From NCBI RefSeq assembly GCF_006496635.1, contig NZ_CP022958.1:744001-808000 (forward strand): a stretch of 64,000 nt of DNA. The letters run 5' to 3'. This DNA is from Azoarcus sp. DD4 (GTDB taxonomy: Bacteria > Pseudomonadota > Gammaproteobacteria > Burkholderiales > Rhodocyclaceae). A program made the position numbers and the translations under genes. The notes under the pieces are model-generated. The model was not told where the DNA came from. It saw only the letters and a list, made by a program, of their open reading frames with translations, and searched no databases. Below, piece by piece: positions 44,129 to 54,068 of this stretch; within the stretch, counting starts at the first letter, position 1; the number at the start of each line of letters is the position of its first letter.

Positions 44129-44942
44129 GTCGCATCCAGATGAAGAATTCGCGGTTGCCGTCGGTGCCGGTGATGGGCGAGTCGTACCAGCCGAGCACCT
44201 CCAGCCCGGCAGCCGCGGCGGCCGTGCGCAGCTTGCGCTCGACTTCCGCATACAGCGAGGCGTCGCGCACGATGCCGCCCTTGGAAAGCCCCTGCGGGCC
44301 GACCTCGAACTGCGGTTTGACCAGCGCGAGGATGTCGCCCTCCGCCGCCAGCAGTGCCGGCCACTGCGGCAGCAGCAGCGTCAGCGAGATGAAGCTGGCG
44401 TCGCAGACGATGAGGCCGAAGCCGCCCGGCGGGCAGTGCCCGGCCAGATCCGCCGCGGTCAGATGACGCGCGTTGACGCCTTCCAGCGTGATGCAGCGCG
44501 GCTCGCCGGCCAGCCGCGGATGCAGCTGGCCGTGGCCGACCTCGACCCCGACCACCTTGGCGGCGCCGGCCTGCAGCAGGCAATCGGTGAAACCGCCGGT
44601 GGATTGGCCGACGTCGAGGCAGACGCGCCCCGCCGGGTCCAGCCCGCTCGCCGCGAGCGCGCCGGCGAGCTTGAGCCCGCCGCGTGACACGAAACGGTCG
44701 GCCTCGTCCGGCGTCACCGCCAGCACGGCCGATTCAGGCAGCTCCTGCGCCGGCTTGGTCACCGCCACGCCGTCGGCGCTGACGCGGCCGGCCTCGATCA
44801 GCACCCGCGCCGCGGTGCGCGAGGGCGCCAGGCCTTGTTGCACCAGCAGCTGGTCGGCGCGCGGCAGGCCGCGCGCGACCGCTGCGGGCGCGACTGACCG
44901 CTCCGCGGCGGGACGGCTGTTGCGACGGTGGAAGGATTTCAT
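44115..44942 (-). CDS. tlyA: TlyA-family rRNA methyltransferase
   Basis: 275 aa. S4 RNA-binding domain at about 25-85 (RADQLLVQQGLAPSRTAARVLI) and an FtsJ-like methyltransferase with VCLDVGQSTGGFTDCLLQ (SAM site) and LALVKPQFE. It methylates rRNA 2'-O in related bacteria, making SAH. Between ahcY and metF. Confidence 0.93.
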   Translation of the reverse strand: MKSFHRRNSRPAAERSVAPAAVARGLPRADQLLVQQGLAPSRTAARVLIEAGRVSADGVAVTKPAQELPESAVLAVTPDEADRFVSRGGLKLAGALAASGLDPAGRVCLDVGQSTGGFTDCLLQAGAAKVVGVEVGHGQLHPRLAGEPRCITLEGVNARHLTAADLAGHCPPGGFGLIVCDASFISLTLLLPQWPALLAAEGDILALVKPQFEVGPQGLSKGGIVRDASLYAEVERKLRTAAAAAGLEVLGWYDSPITGTDGNREFFIWMRHAQD

Positions 44943-44997
44943 CGCGCGTGCCCCTCAGGCAGATAGCGGACGACCCGCAGGCCACCCGCCGCCGCGA

Positions 44998-46407
<1,410 letters not shown>

Positions 46408-46452
46408 GTCATATTCCTTGAACGTGTGGCCGGGAGGGGGTGCTACGGTGAA

Positions 46453-46547
46453 CTCACCTCGTCACCCCGTGCCCGGCACGGGTTAAGGTGAGCGCAGTTC
46501 TGGAAAGACCGAGCCTGGGACGAATGTCTCGCAGCGCTCCTCGGTGG
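46453..46547 (-). ncRNA. SAH riboswitch leader of ahcY-tlyA-metF
   Basis: On the minus strand the leader reads ACCGAGGAGCGCTGCG, then CCAGGCTCGGT, then GCGCTCACC, the conserved order of the SAH riboswitch. Stem P1 pairs ACCGAG with CTCGGT. The pseudoknot pairs GAGCGC with GCGCTC. Downstream, GGTGAG (plus 46453-46458) can pair with CTCACC (plus 46487-46492), which overlaps the pseudoknot strand. This gives a plausible switch: SAH binding would free translation or elongation. It is placed at the predicted transcription start. Confidence 0.85.
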
Positions 46548-46553
46548 TGCTGG

Positions 46554-46559
46554 ATTATA
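46554..46559 (-). promoter_or_regulatory. -10 element of the ahcY promoter
   Basis: A perfect TATAAT on the minus strand, ending 7 bases before the riboswitch begins. The -35 region is poor (no TTGACA match at 16-18 bases). Confidence 0.6.
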
Positions 46560-46679
46560 GCCGCAGCGGCGAAGTGCGTCTCGCCTGCGTGAATCAGCGC
46601 ACGAACAAGGCACGGCAACGGTGGTCAAATGCGCAAACGAGCGATGACCCGCTGCATCGCCGCGAAGGGAGGGCTGGCG

Positions 46680-47246
46680 ATGAGACCGAGAGTTCAGCTT
46701 GCAATCCTCACCCTGCTGCTTGCCGGCTGCTCGTCCCTGCTGCCGAAGGGGCAGCAGGAGACGGTGTCGCCGTGGAAGAGTTTCGACGAGGCGAAGGCCG
46801 CTTTCGACAGCATCGAACTGGGCAGTTCGGATCGTGATTCGGTGCACAAGCTCGGCTTCGATCCGGGCGTGACGCCCAATGTGCAGATCCTCAACTATTC
46901 GCAGATCGCGCATGCGGTCCTGCCCGGCGATCGGCTGATTCCCAATGGCGAGGTGCCGACCGCGATACGCACCTGCGTGCTGGCGCAGGAGCGGTGTATC
47001 GGCTACCTGCTCGAGGAGAGCCGCATCAAACGCAATCGCGTCGGCAACTTCTGGGGCGATTTTCTCAACTTCCACCGTGAAACGGTCACCACCGGCTGGC
47101 GCTTCAATGCGCTGGTCGTGCTGGTCGACAATCAGGTGGTGTTCAAGCAGTGGTCGGGGCAGCCCGCGATCCGCGAGGTCGGCGTCAGCCGCAATCCGCT
47201 CGGGCCCTTCCAGGGGGCCGGCGAGCGGATGTCCACCTTCCAGTAG
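46680..47246 (+). CDS. Putative lipoprotein of unknown function
   Basis: 188 aa. Signal peptide with lipobox LLAGC (Cys17), then a globular part with DEAKAAFDSIELGSSDRDSV and a C-terminal GWRFNALVVLVDNQVVFKQW. ATG at 46680 after GGGAGGG; the upstream ATG at 46629 would lack a signal peptide at the right place. Family not recognised with certainty; BamE-like lipoproteins are one possibility. Confidence 0.8.
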   Translation: MRPRVQLAILTLLLAGCSSLLPKGQQETVSPWKSFDEAKAAFDSIELGSSDRDSVHKLGFDPGVTPNVQILNYSQIAHAVLPGDRLIPNGEVPTAIRTCVLAQERCIGYLLEESRIKRNRVGNFWGDFLNFHRETVTTGWRFNALVVLVDNQVVFKQWSGQPAIREVGVSRNPLGPFQGAGERMSTFQ

Positions 47247-47269
47247 CAGCATTGCAGGCGGTTGACTTG

Positions 47270-47290
47270 CCGCCGCCCGCAATGCGGCGG
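47270..47290. terminator. Hairpin between lipoprotein and metK
   Basis: CCGCCGC / GCGGCGG with a 7-base loop in the convergent gap. No long T-run; weak candidate. Confidence 0.45.
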
Positions 47291-47299
47291 TGCCCCGGC

Positions 47300-48466
47300 T
47301 TAGAGCCCGGCGTCGGTGCGCAGCGCGGCCGCCTTGTCGGTCTGCTCCCAGCTGAACTCCGGTTCGTCGCGGCCGAAGTGGCCGTAGGCGGCGGTCTTCG
47401 AGTAGATCGGGCGCAGCAGGTCCAGAGTCTGGATGATGGCCTTGGGGCGCAGGTCGAAATGGGCGCGGATCAGCTCGACGATCTTGTCGTCGGCGATCTT
47501 GCCGGTGCCGAAGGTGTTCACCATCAGCGACACCGGCTTGGCCACGCCGATCGCGTAGGCGACCTGCACCTCGCACTTGTCGGCCAGGCCGGCGGCGACC
47601 ACGTTCTTGGCAACGTAGCGGCCGGCGTAGGCGGCCGAACGGTCGACCTTGGACGGATCCTTGCCGGAGAAGGCCCCGCCGCCGTGGTGGGCTGCGCCGC
47701 CGTAGGTGTCGACGATGATCTTGCGTCCGGTGAGGCCGCAGTCGCCATGCGGGCCGCCGATGACGAAGCGGCCGGTCGGGTTGATCAGGTAGCGCACCTC
47801 GCCCTGCATCAGCTCCTTGGGCAGCACCGGCTTGATGATTTCCTCGATCACCGCTTCCGAGATCTGCGCGTGCGAAACCTCCGGATTGTGCTGGGTGGAC
47901 ACCACCACCGTGTCGATCGCCACCGGCTTGCCGTCGACGTACCTCACCGTGAGCTGGCTCTTGGCGTCCGGGCGCAGCCAGGGCAGGCGGCCGTCCTTAC
48001 GCACCTCGGCCTGACGCTGCATGATGCGGTGCGCGTAGTAGATCGGCAGCGGCATCAGGCTGGTGGTTTCGTTGGTGGCGAAGCCGAACATCAGGCCCTG
48101 GTCGCCGGCGCCCTGGTCGAGGTCGAGGCCTTCCCCTTCATTGACGCCCTGGGCGATGTCGGACGACTGGCGGTTGATCGCCGCCAGCACTGCGCACGAC
48201 TTGTAGTCGAAGCCGATGTCGGAGTTGTCGTAGCCGATGCGGCGGACGACGTCCTGGGCGATCTCGCGGTAGTTGGGGTGCGCGGAGGTGGTGATTTCAC
48301 CCGAGATCACCACCAGGCCGGTGGACACCAAGGTCTCGCAAGCGACGCGGGCCTTAGGATCTTCGGCGAGGATGGCGTCGAGCACGCCGTCGGAAATCTG
48401 GTCGGCAACCTTGTCGGGATGGCCTTCGGAGACCGATTCGGAGGTGAAGAGAAACTCGTTTGCCAT
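47300..48466 (-). CDS. metK: S-adenosylmethionine synthetase
   Basis: 388 aa. Makes SAM from methionine and ATP. N-terminus FTSESVSEGHPDKVADQISD, phosphate loop GGGAFSGKDPSKVDRSAAY, and GAGDQGLMFG all present. A 170-base structured leader with an attenuator-like hairpin precedes it. Confidence 0.98.
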   Translation of the reverse strand: MANEFLFTSESVSEGHPDKVADQISDGVLDAILAEDPKARVACETLVSTGLVVISGEITTSAHPNYREIAQDVVRRIGYDNSDIGFDYKSCAVLAAINRQSSDIAQGVNEGEGLDLDQGAGDQGLMFGFATNETTSLMPLPIYYAHRIMQRQAEVRKDGRLPWLRPDAKSQLTVRYVDGKPVAIDTVVVSTQHNPEVSHAQISEAVIEEIIKPVLPKELMQGEVRYLINPTGRFVIGGPHGDCGLTGRKIIVDTYGGAAHHGGGAFSGKDPSKVDRSAAYAGRYVAKNVVAAGLADKCEVQVAYAIGVAKPVSLMVNTFGTGKIADDKIVELIRAHFDLRPKAIIQTLDLLRPIYSKTAAYGHFGRDEPEFSWEQTDKAAALRTDAGL

Positions 48467-48484
48467 GTGTGCTGCTCCAAAAAC

Positions 48485-48529
48485 AAAAATCCCCGGTTCT
48501 GTGGCGTCGTGGCCAGCTCCGGGGATTTC
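48485..48529 (-). terminator. Intrinsic terminator-like hairpin in the metK leader
   Basis: On the minus strand AAATCCCCGG pairs with CCGGGGATTT (10 bp), a 22-base loop between them, and TTTTTGTTTTT follows. The metK ATG is 15-20 bases further on. A terminator placed between promoter and gene suggests attenuation control. Confidence 0.7.
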
Positions 48530-48641
48530 GGCGAGCAGCCGACGCTTTAGCAGTATTTCTGGGCCGATTCGCAACAGGGTGATCCTGGGAACACGACGAC
48601 CGCCCTGCAAGTTGTCGAATTAACTCGGCGGCTAAGCGATA

Positions 48642-48669
48642 ATTATAGGCTGCTGTCGCTTCGCGTCAA
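48642..48669 (-). promoter_or_regulatory. Sigma-70 promoter of metK
   Basis: Minus strand TTGACG - 16 bases - TATAAT. Transcription would start near 48635, giving a leader of about 170 bases to metK. Confidence 0.75.
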
Positions 48670-48705
48670 ACGCGGGGTGCAAACCGGATACCAAGCTGCC
48701 AAAAC

Positions 48706-49569
48706 GTGTTCGCCACCTATCTCTTCAAACTCCTCGCCCGCCTTCCGCTGTCCTGGCTGCACCGCATCGGCGGCTGGATGGGCTGGCTCGTCTACCTGTG
48801 CGCACCCGGATACCGGCGGCGTTTGCGGCACAATCTCGAACTCGCCACCGGCCGCAGCGACCGCCGGTTGCTGCACGCTGCGGTGGCGGAAGCCGGCAAG
48901 CAGGCGCTGGAGCTGCCCTGGCTGTGGCTGAGGCCGGTCGAAGAAGTGGTCGCCAAGGTGGTGCGCGTGGAAGGCTGGGAACTGGTCGAGGCCGCGCATC
49001 GCGCCGGGGCCGGCATCCTGTTCTTCACGCCGCATCTCGGTTGCTTCGAAATCACCGCGCCGTGCTATGCCGCCCATGCCCCGATCACCGTGCTCTACCG
49101 TCCGCCACGCAAGGCGGCATTGCAGCCGCTGATGGAAGCCGGGCGTGCGCGCGGCAGCATGCGCATTGCTCCGGCCGATCTCTCGGGCGTGCGGTCGTTG
49201 GTGAAGACCCTGCGCAACCGCGAGGCGGTTGGCATGCTGCCCGATCAGGTGCCGGCCGCCGGCGAGGGCATCTGGGTGCCCTTCTTCGGTCGTCCTGCAT
49301 GGACGATGACGCTGGGTGCGCGCCTGGCGGAGGTGAAGGGCGTGCATGTGATCTATTGCTGGGCGGAACGCCTGCCGCGCGGCGAAGGCTACGTGTTCCG
49401 GATGTTCCCGCCGACCGAGCCGCTTGAAGGCGAACTCGAAGCGCGTTGCGCCACCATCAACCGCGAGATCCAGCGCCTGATCCTGCAGTGCCCGGCGCAA
49501 TACCTGTGGGGCTATCACCGCTACAAGCGGCCGAAGGGCGGGCGGGCGCCCGAGCAGGCGGCTGCATGA
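48706..49569 (+). CDS. Lysophospholipid/lipid A acyltransferase, LpxL/HtrB family (copy 1)
   Basis: 287 aa. Membrane-anchored LPLAT acyltransferase with the catalytic HX4E in TPHLGCFE, plus RAPADLSGV-type and PDQVPAAGEGIWVPFFG motifs. Adds a late acyl chain to lipid A. GTG start at 48706. It overlaps the second copy by 4 bases. Confidence 0.92.
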   Translation: MFATYLFKLLARLPLSWLHRIGGWMGWLVYLCAPGYRRRLRHNLELATGRSDRRLLHAAVAEAGKQALELPWLWLRPVEEVVAKVVRVEGWELVEAAHRAGAGILFFTPHLGCFEITAPCYAAHAPITVLYRPPRKAALQPLMEAGRARGSMRIAPADLSGVRSLVKTLRNREAVGMLPDQVPAAGEGIWVPFFGRPAWTMTLGARLAEVKGVHVIYCWAERLPRGEGYVFRMFPPTEPLEGELEARCATINREIQRLILQCPAQYLWGYHRYKRPKGGRAPEQAAA

Positions 49570-50438
49570 GCAGGCTGGCGATTGCGATCTTCTGGTTGCT
49601 GCACTGGCTGCCGCTGTCGGTGCTGGCGCCGCTGGGCGAGGCCTTCGGACTTCTGCTCTACGTCGTCGCGGTGCCGCGCCGGCGGGTGGTGGCGACCAAT
49701 CTTCGGCTCTGCTTTCCGGAGCTCAGCGTGGCGCAACGTGGCCGTCTGGCGCGCGCGCATTTCCGTGTGGCGGGTCGCAGTTTTCTCGAGCGCGGCCTGG
49801 TATGGTGGGCCAGTCGCGAGCGCCTGCGGCGCATCGTCAAGATCGAGGGCGGCGAGCGTCTGCGTGCCCTGCAGGCGGCCGGTAGGCCGGTGATCCTGCT
49901 GGCACCCCATTTCGTCGGTCTGGACATGGGCGGCACGCGATTGACCATGGAGGCGGACGTGGTGAGCATCTATGCGCGGCAGAAGAACAAGGTGTTCGAT
50001 CGCTGGCTTTACCACGGACGCAGTCGCTTTGGCGACCAGTTGCTGCTGTCGCGCCAGGACGGCGTGCGCGGCACGATCAAGGCGATGAAGGCCGGTCGGC
50101 CTTTCTACTACCTGCCCGACATGGATTACGGCCGCAAGGACGCGATCTTCGTGCCCTTCTTCGGCGTGCCGGCCGCCACCATCACCGGGCTGTCGCGGCT
50201 GTCGCGGCTGGCTGGTGCGGTCGTTCTGCCCTGCGCGACGCGCGTGCTGCCCGGCGGGCAGGGCTACCGGGTGGAAATCGGCGAACCCTGGACGGATTTT
50301 CCGAGCGAGGATGTCGAAGCCGATACCGCGCGCATGAATGCCTGGATAGAGGCGACGGTGCGGACCATGCCGGAGCAGTACTACTGGGTGCACCGCCGTT
50401 TCAAGACCCGCCCGCCGGGCGAGGCGCGTTTCTACTGA
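49566..50438 (+). CDS. Lipid A acyltransferase, LpxL/LpxM family (copy 2)
   Basis: 290 aa paralog of the preceding gene. HX4D motif in APHFVGLD, ARQKNKVFDRWLYHGRSRFG, PDMDYGRKDAIFVPFFG. Translationally coupled to copy 1 (ATGA). The pair probably adds the two secondary acyl chains of lipid A. Confidence 0.92.
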   Translation: MSRLAIAIFWLLHWLPLSVLAPLGEAFGLLLYVVAVPRRRVVATNLRLCFPELSVAQRGRLARAHFRVAGRSFLERGLVWWASRERLRRIVKIEGGERLRALQAAGRPVILLAPHFVGLDMGGTRLTMEADVVSIYARQKNKVFDRWLYHGRSRFGDQLLLSRQDGVRGTIKAMKAGRPFYYLPDMDYGRKDAIFVPFFGVPAATITGLSRLSRLAGAVVLPCATRVLPGGQGYRVEIGEPWTDFPSEDVEADTARMNAWIEATVRTMPEQYYWVHRRFKTRPPGEARFY

Positions 50439-50734
50439 GGAGCGCTGTCGCGCGCGGCGGCATCGCGCCGCGCGAGATGCGCCAGCGCGACCGGAAACGC
50501 GGCACTGCCGAGCAGGGCGATGGCGGATACGATGAGTGCGAGGCCGGTGCCAGGCTCGGCCAGGATGGGGTGGATTCCGCCGAAATCGCCCGCTACGAGG
50601 GCAATGCCGGCGGCCAGGCACACCAGACCGGGCAGGCCGAGCAGCCAGGCGCTCAGCGGCAGCAGGATGCGGGCGGACCCTTGCGCCGCGGCTGGAGGCG
50701 AATCGGTCGGGTGGGGCGTTGGTTCGGTTTTCAT
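50432..50734 (-). CDS. Small two-helix membrane protein, unknown
   Basis: 100 aa with two hydrophobic helices (about 23-47 and 62-87) and a proline-rich start. Convergent with the acyltransferase gene, overlapping by 7 bases. No family recognised. Confidence 0.65.
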   Translation of the reverse strand: MKTEPTPHPTDSPPAAAQGSARILLPLSAWLLGLPGLVCLAAGIALVAGDFGGIHPILAEPGTGLALIVSAIALLGSAAFPVALAHLARRDAAARDSAPQ

Positions 50735-50910
50735 CGGCAGGATTTTCGCATGACCATTGCGGTGGACGCTGGACGGCTGCTGCGCGAGAATTCCGCCGGC
50801 AAGTGCGCGGCGTCTTGTCCCGCAGGTTTCCGCTCCGCAGCTCCGCGCAATTCCGGCGTCGGCAGACGCCATGTTCGGGCGCACCGCCCATCTTTATCCG
50901 GATTCTCCGC

Positions 50911-51744
50911 ATGCGTATCCGTTTCACCAAGATGCACGGCCTCGGCAACGACTTCGTCGTCATCGACGCCACCCGCAATCCGGTCGATCTGACGCCGGAG
51001 CGCGTCAAGGCCATTGCCGACCGCCACTTCGGCGTCGGCTGCGACCAGTTGCTGGTGGTCGAGCCCGCGGGACGTGACGACGTCGATTTCCGTTACCGGA
51101 TCTTCAACGCCGACGGCGGCGAGGTCGAGCAGTGCGGCAACGGCGCACGGTGCTTCGTGCGCTTCGTGCACGAGAAGGCGCTGACCGCGAAGGACCGCAT
51201 CCGCGTCGAAACCCGCTCCGGCATCATCACCCCCGCGCTGCGCGAGGACGGGCTCGTGACGGTCGATATGGGCGTACCCGGGCTGGATCCGGCCAAGGTG
51301 CCCTTCGTGTCGGATTCCGACGCCTATGTGCAGCCGCTGGAAGTGGCGGGCAGCACCGTCGCCATCACCGCAGTGTCGATGGGCAACCCGCATGCGGTGC
51401 AGGTGGTCGCCGACGTGGAGTCGGCACCGGTGCTCAGCCAGGGCGCCGCGATCGAGTGCCATCCGCGCTTCCCGGCGCGCGTCAATGCAGGCTTCATGGA
51501 GGTGGTCGATGCGCAGCGCGTGCGCTTGCGGGTCTATGAACGGGGTGCAGGCGAAACCCTGGCCTGCGGCACCGGCGCTTGCGCCGCAGTGGTGGCCGGT
51601 ATCTTGCGCGGCCTGCTGACCTCGCCGGTGCGGGTCGAAACCCGTGGCGGCGAACTCGAGATTGCCTGGGGCGGGCCGGGCACGGCGGTGCTGATGACCG
51701 GTCCGGCGGTGACCGTGTTCGAAGGCGAGATCGAACTCGCCTGA
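50911..51744 (+). CDS. dapF: Diaminopimelate epimerase
   Basis: 277 aa. Makes meso-diaminopimelate for lysine and peptidoglycan. Both catalytic cysteines present: C75 in GEVEQCGNGARCF and the second in LACGTGACAAV. ATG at 50911. First of a dapF-DUF484-xerC set. Confidence 0.96.
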   Translation: MRIRFTKMHGLGNDFVVIDATRNPVDLTPERVKAIADRHFGVGCDQLLVVEPAGRDDVDFRYRIFNADGGEVEQCGNGARCFVRFVHEKALTAKDRIRVETRSGIITPALREDGLVTVDMGVPGLDPAKVPFVSDSDAYVQPLEVAGSTVAITAVSMGNPHAVQVVADVESAPVLSQGAAIECHPRFPARVNAGFMEVVDAQRVRLRVYERGAGETLACGTGACAAVVAGILRGLLTSPVRVETRGGELEIAWGGPGTAVLMTGPAVTVFEGEIELA

Positions 51745-51796
51745 TTGCTATCGTTTGCGGTCGCGCCCTTGACGCCGGCCGCCTGGAGCCAACTGG

Positions 51797-52450
51797 ATGA
51801 ATGCCCACGACGTTGCCCGTTATCTGCGCGACAATCCCGATTTTCTCGCCGAGCATGGCGAACTGTTCACCCAACTGACGGTGCCGCATCCGCAGCACGG
51901 CGGGCAGGCGATCTCGCTGGCCGAGCGCCAGCTGCACGCCTTGCGCGACAAGATCCGCCAGCTTGAACTGAAGCTCGCCGAACTGATCCGCTTCGGCGAG
52001 GAGAACGACGACATCAGCGAGAAGGTGCACCGGCTGTCGGTCGCGCTGCTGGCGGCCGCCAGTTACGACGCGGTGAGGCACGCGCTCTACAGCTGTCTGC
52101 AGGAGGATTTCGCCGTGCCGCACGTCGCGCTGCGGCTGTGGGATGCCGCCGGCGCGCGTAGCGAGCCGGAATACGCCGAGGTCAGTGAGGCGGCGCGGCT
52201 GTATGCCGCCGAGTTGCGTCATCCGTACTGTGGTGCGCCGGGCACTATCGAGATCGTCGGCTGGTTCGGCGAGGCCGCGCCGCACGTGCGCTCGGTGGCC
52301 CTGATGCCGCTGCGGCGCCAGGGCCGGGCCTTCGGCCTGCTTGCCCTCGGTAGCGAGGAAGGCGAGCGCTTCTACCCGGAAATGGGCACCCTGTACCTCG
52401 GCCGCATCGCCGAACTGACTGCGGCGGCGCTGCAGGGCGAGCCGGCTTGA
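51797..52450 (+). CDS. DUF484 family protein
   Basis: 217 aa GAF-like protein (VARYLRDNPDFLAEHGELFTQL start, typical of DUF484). Usually found between dapF and xerC, as here. Function unknown. Its stop overlaps the xerC start (TTGA). Confidence 0.92.
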   Translation: MNAHDVARYLRDNPDFLAEHGELFTQLTVPHPQHGGQAISLAERQLHALRDKIRQLELKLAELIRFGEENDDISEKVHRLSVALLAAASYDAVRHALYSCLQEDFAVPHVALRLWDAAGARSEPEYAEVSEAARLYAAELRHPYCGAPGTIEIVGWFGEAAPHVRSVALMPLRRQGRAFGLLALGSEEGERFYPEMGTLYLGRIAELTAAALQGEPA

Positions 52451-53340
52451 ATGCCCCCGGCCTGTCGGACCTGCCGACGGCCTATCTCGACTACCTCGCC
52501 ACTCAGCGGCGCGCTGCGGTGCTGACGCTGGAGAACTACCGGCGCGACCTGCAGCGCCTGGAGCAACTCGCCGCCGGCCGGCCCCTGCTCGAACTCGATC
52601 CGCACGATATCCGGCGCTTTGTCGCCCGGCTGCATGGCGAAGGCCTGTCGGGGCGCTCGATCGCGCGGGTGTTGTCGTGCTGGCGCGGCCTGTTCCGCTG
52701 GCTGGTGCGTCAGCGCGGGCTGGCGGCCAACCCGGTCGACGGCATCCGTGCGCCGAAGTCGCCGCAGCGCTTGCCGCGAGCCCTGTCGCCCGATCAGGCG
52801 CAAGCGCTGCTCGATCCGCCCGCCGAGGGCGCGCTTGAGGTGCGCGACCTGGCGATGTTCGAACTCTTCTATTCGTCCGGTCTGCGGCTGGCCGAACTGG
52901 CTGCGCTGGAGGTCGGCGGCGGTCTCGATCCGGCCGAGGGCATGATTACCGTCACCGGCAAACGCGGCAAGACGCGGACTGTGCCGGTCGGCGCCCAGGC
53001 CTGGGGCGCCCTGCAAGCCTGGGCCACGGTCCGGGCGGGGATCGCCGGTGCCGACCAGCCGGCGCTGTTCGTGACGCGCACCGGCGATCGCATGAGCCCC
53101 GGCGCGATCCGCGATCGCCTCGCCCGCCGCGCGCGTGCGGTCGGTCTCGGCGTGCATGTCCATCCGCACATGCTGCGGCACAGCTTTGCCAGCCACGTCC
53201 TGCAGTCCAGCGGCGATCTGCGCGCGGTCCAGGAGATGCTCGGCCACGCCAGCATCCGCAGCACGCAGGTGTATACCCATCTCGATTTCCAGCACCTGGC
53301 CAAGGTCTACGACGCCGCACATCCGCGGGCTCGCAAGTAG
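52447..53340 (+). CDS. xerC: Tyrosine recombinase XerC
   Basis: 297 aa. Resolves chromosome dimers at dif with XerD. Catalytic set visible: R in SSGLRLAEL, K in TGKRGKTR, HMLRHSFAS, and LGHASIRSTQVYTH with the nucleophilic tyrosine. Start is TTG at 52447, overlapping the DUF484 stop. Confidence 0.95.
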   Translation: MNAPGLSDLPTAYLDYLATQRRAAVLTLENYRRDLQRLEQLAAGRPLLELDPHDIRRFVARLHGEGLSGRSIARVLSCWRGLFRWLVRQRGLAANPVDGIRAPKSPQRLPRALSPDQAQALLDPPAEGALEVRDLAMFELFYSSGLRLAELAALEVGGGLDPAEGMITVTGKRGKTRTVPVGAQAWGALQAWATVRAGIAGADQPALFVTRTGDRMSPGAIRDRLARRARAVGLGVHVHPHMLRHSFASHVLQSSGDLRAVQEMLGHASIRSTQVYTHLDFQHLAKVYDAAHPRARK

Positions 53341-53487
53341 CCGGCCGTAAGCATTTTCACGGTCCCCACTTTGGGTATCGAGTAGTGTGGGCCTCGACGA
53401 GGCTTCGGCTATCCTCGGCGGAAACACTACAACAATCGCTCTGTAGCCCGCAGCGCACCATAGCGCGGGCGGCTACGCAGGATATAT

Positions 53488-53991
53488 ATGTCAAACGAAT
53501 CCGTTCCCCAGGTGGATCCGGTGCTCGAGGGAGGCCATGGATCCGAGGATTCCCAGGCGGATGACAGGCAGCGCGTTCTGAAGCGTGTCGCCCTGCTGCT
53601 GGCACGGCACGAGGTTCGTCATCTCAGGCGCTGGTTCGAGGAATTCGACCGCGACATCCTCCTGCCCATCCTGCTTGGTGAAATTGCGCTGCACAACATC
53701 GGCTCCACCGAGAACGGCAAGGGCGAGGAGCTGGGCCGGGGCGATGACGCGAATTGTCCGCTCAAGCCCTGTAATGCCTATTCGATTGCGGCGGCGACCG
53801 GCCTGCCGCGGGAAACCGTGCGGCGCAAGATCGTGCGCCTGATCGAACTCGGCTGGATCAACAAGCGTCATAACGGCCACCTTTACGTGACTTCGGCGGC
53901 GCTGCGCCACTTCGGCGCGGTGCTGAGTTCGCGCGAACTCGCCGACGTGATCGAAACCGCCGACCGCGCCCGCCGCCTGCTCGAATCCTGA
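53488..53991 (+). CDS. Winged-helix/HTH protein, unknown
   Basis: 167 aa. A central segment NAYSIAAATGLPRETVRRKIVRLIELGWI (read in two parts) looks like a winged helix-turn-helix of the MarR/GntR type at about 95-130. A long helical N-terminus precedes it. Probable DNA-binding regulator; target unknown. Confidence 0.8.
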   Translation: MSNESVPQVDPVLEGGHGSEDSQADDRQRVLKRVALLLARHEVRHLRRWFEEFDRDILLPILLGEIALHNIGSTENGKGEELGRGDDANCPLKPCNAYSIAAATGLPRETVRRKIVRLIELGWINKRHNGHLYVTSAALRHFGAVLSSRELADVIETADRARRLLES

Positions 53992-54068
53992 GCCCGCGCG
54001 CGGCGCCCGGGCTGGCCCGGCCGGAAGCCTGCAGCTAAACTGGGCGCCCACTGTCCGTTTCGATCCCC

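Noticed and set aside
48467..48640. metK leader as a known SAM-I or SAH riboswitch
   Set aside because: The SAH core order (GAGGAGCGCTG, CCAGG, GCGCTC) and the SAM-I motifs are not present.
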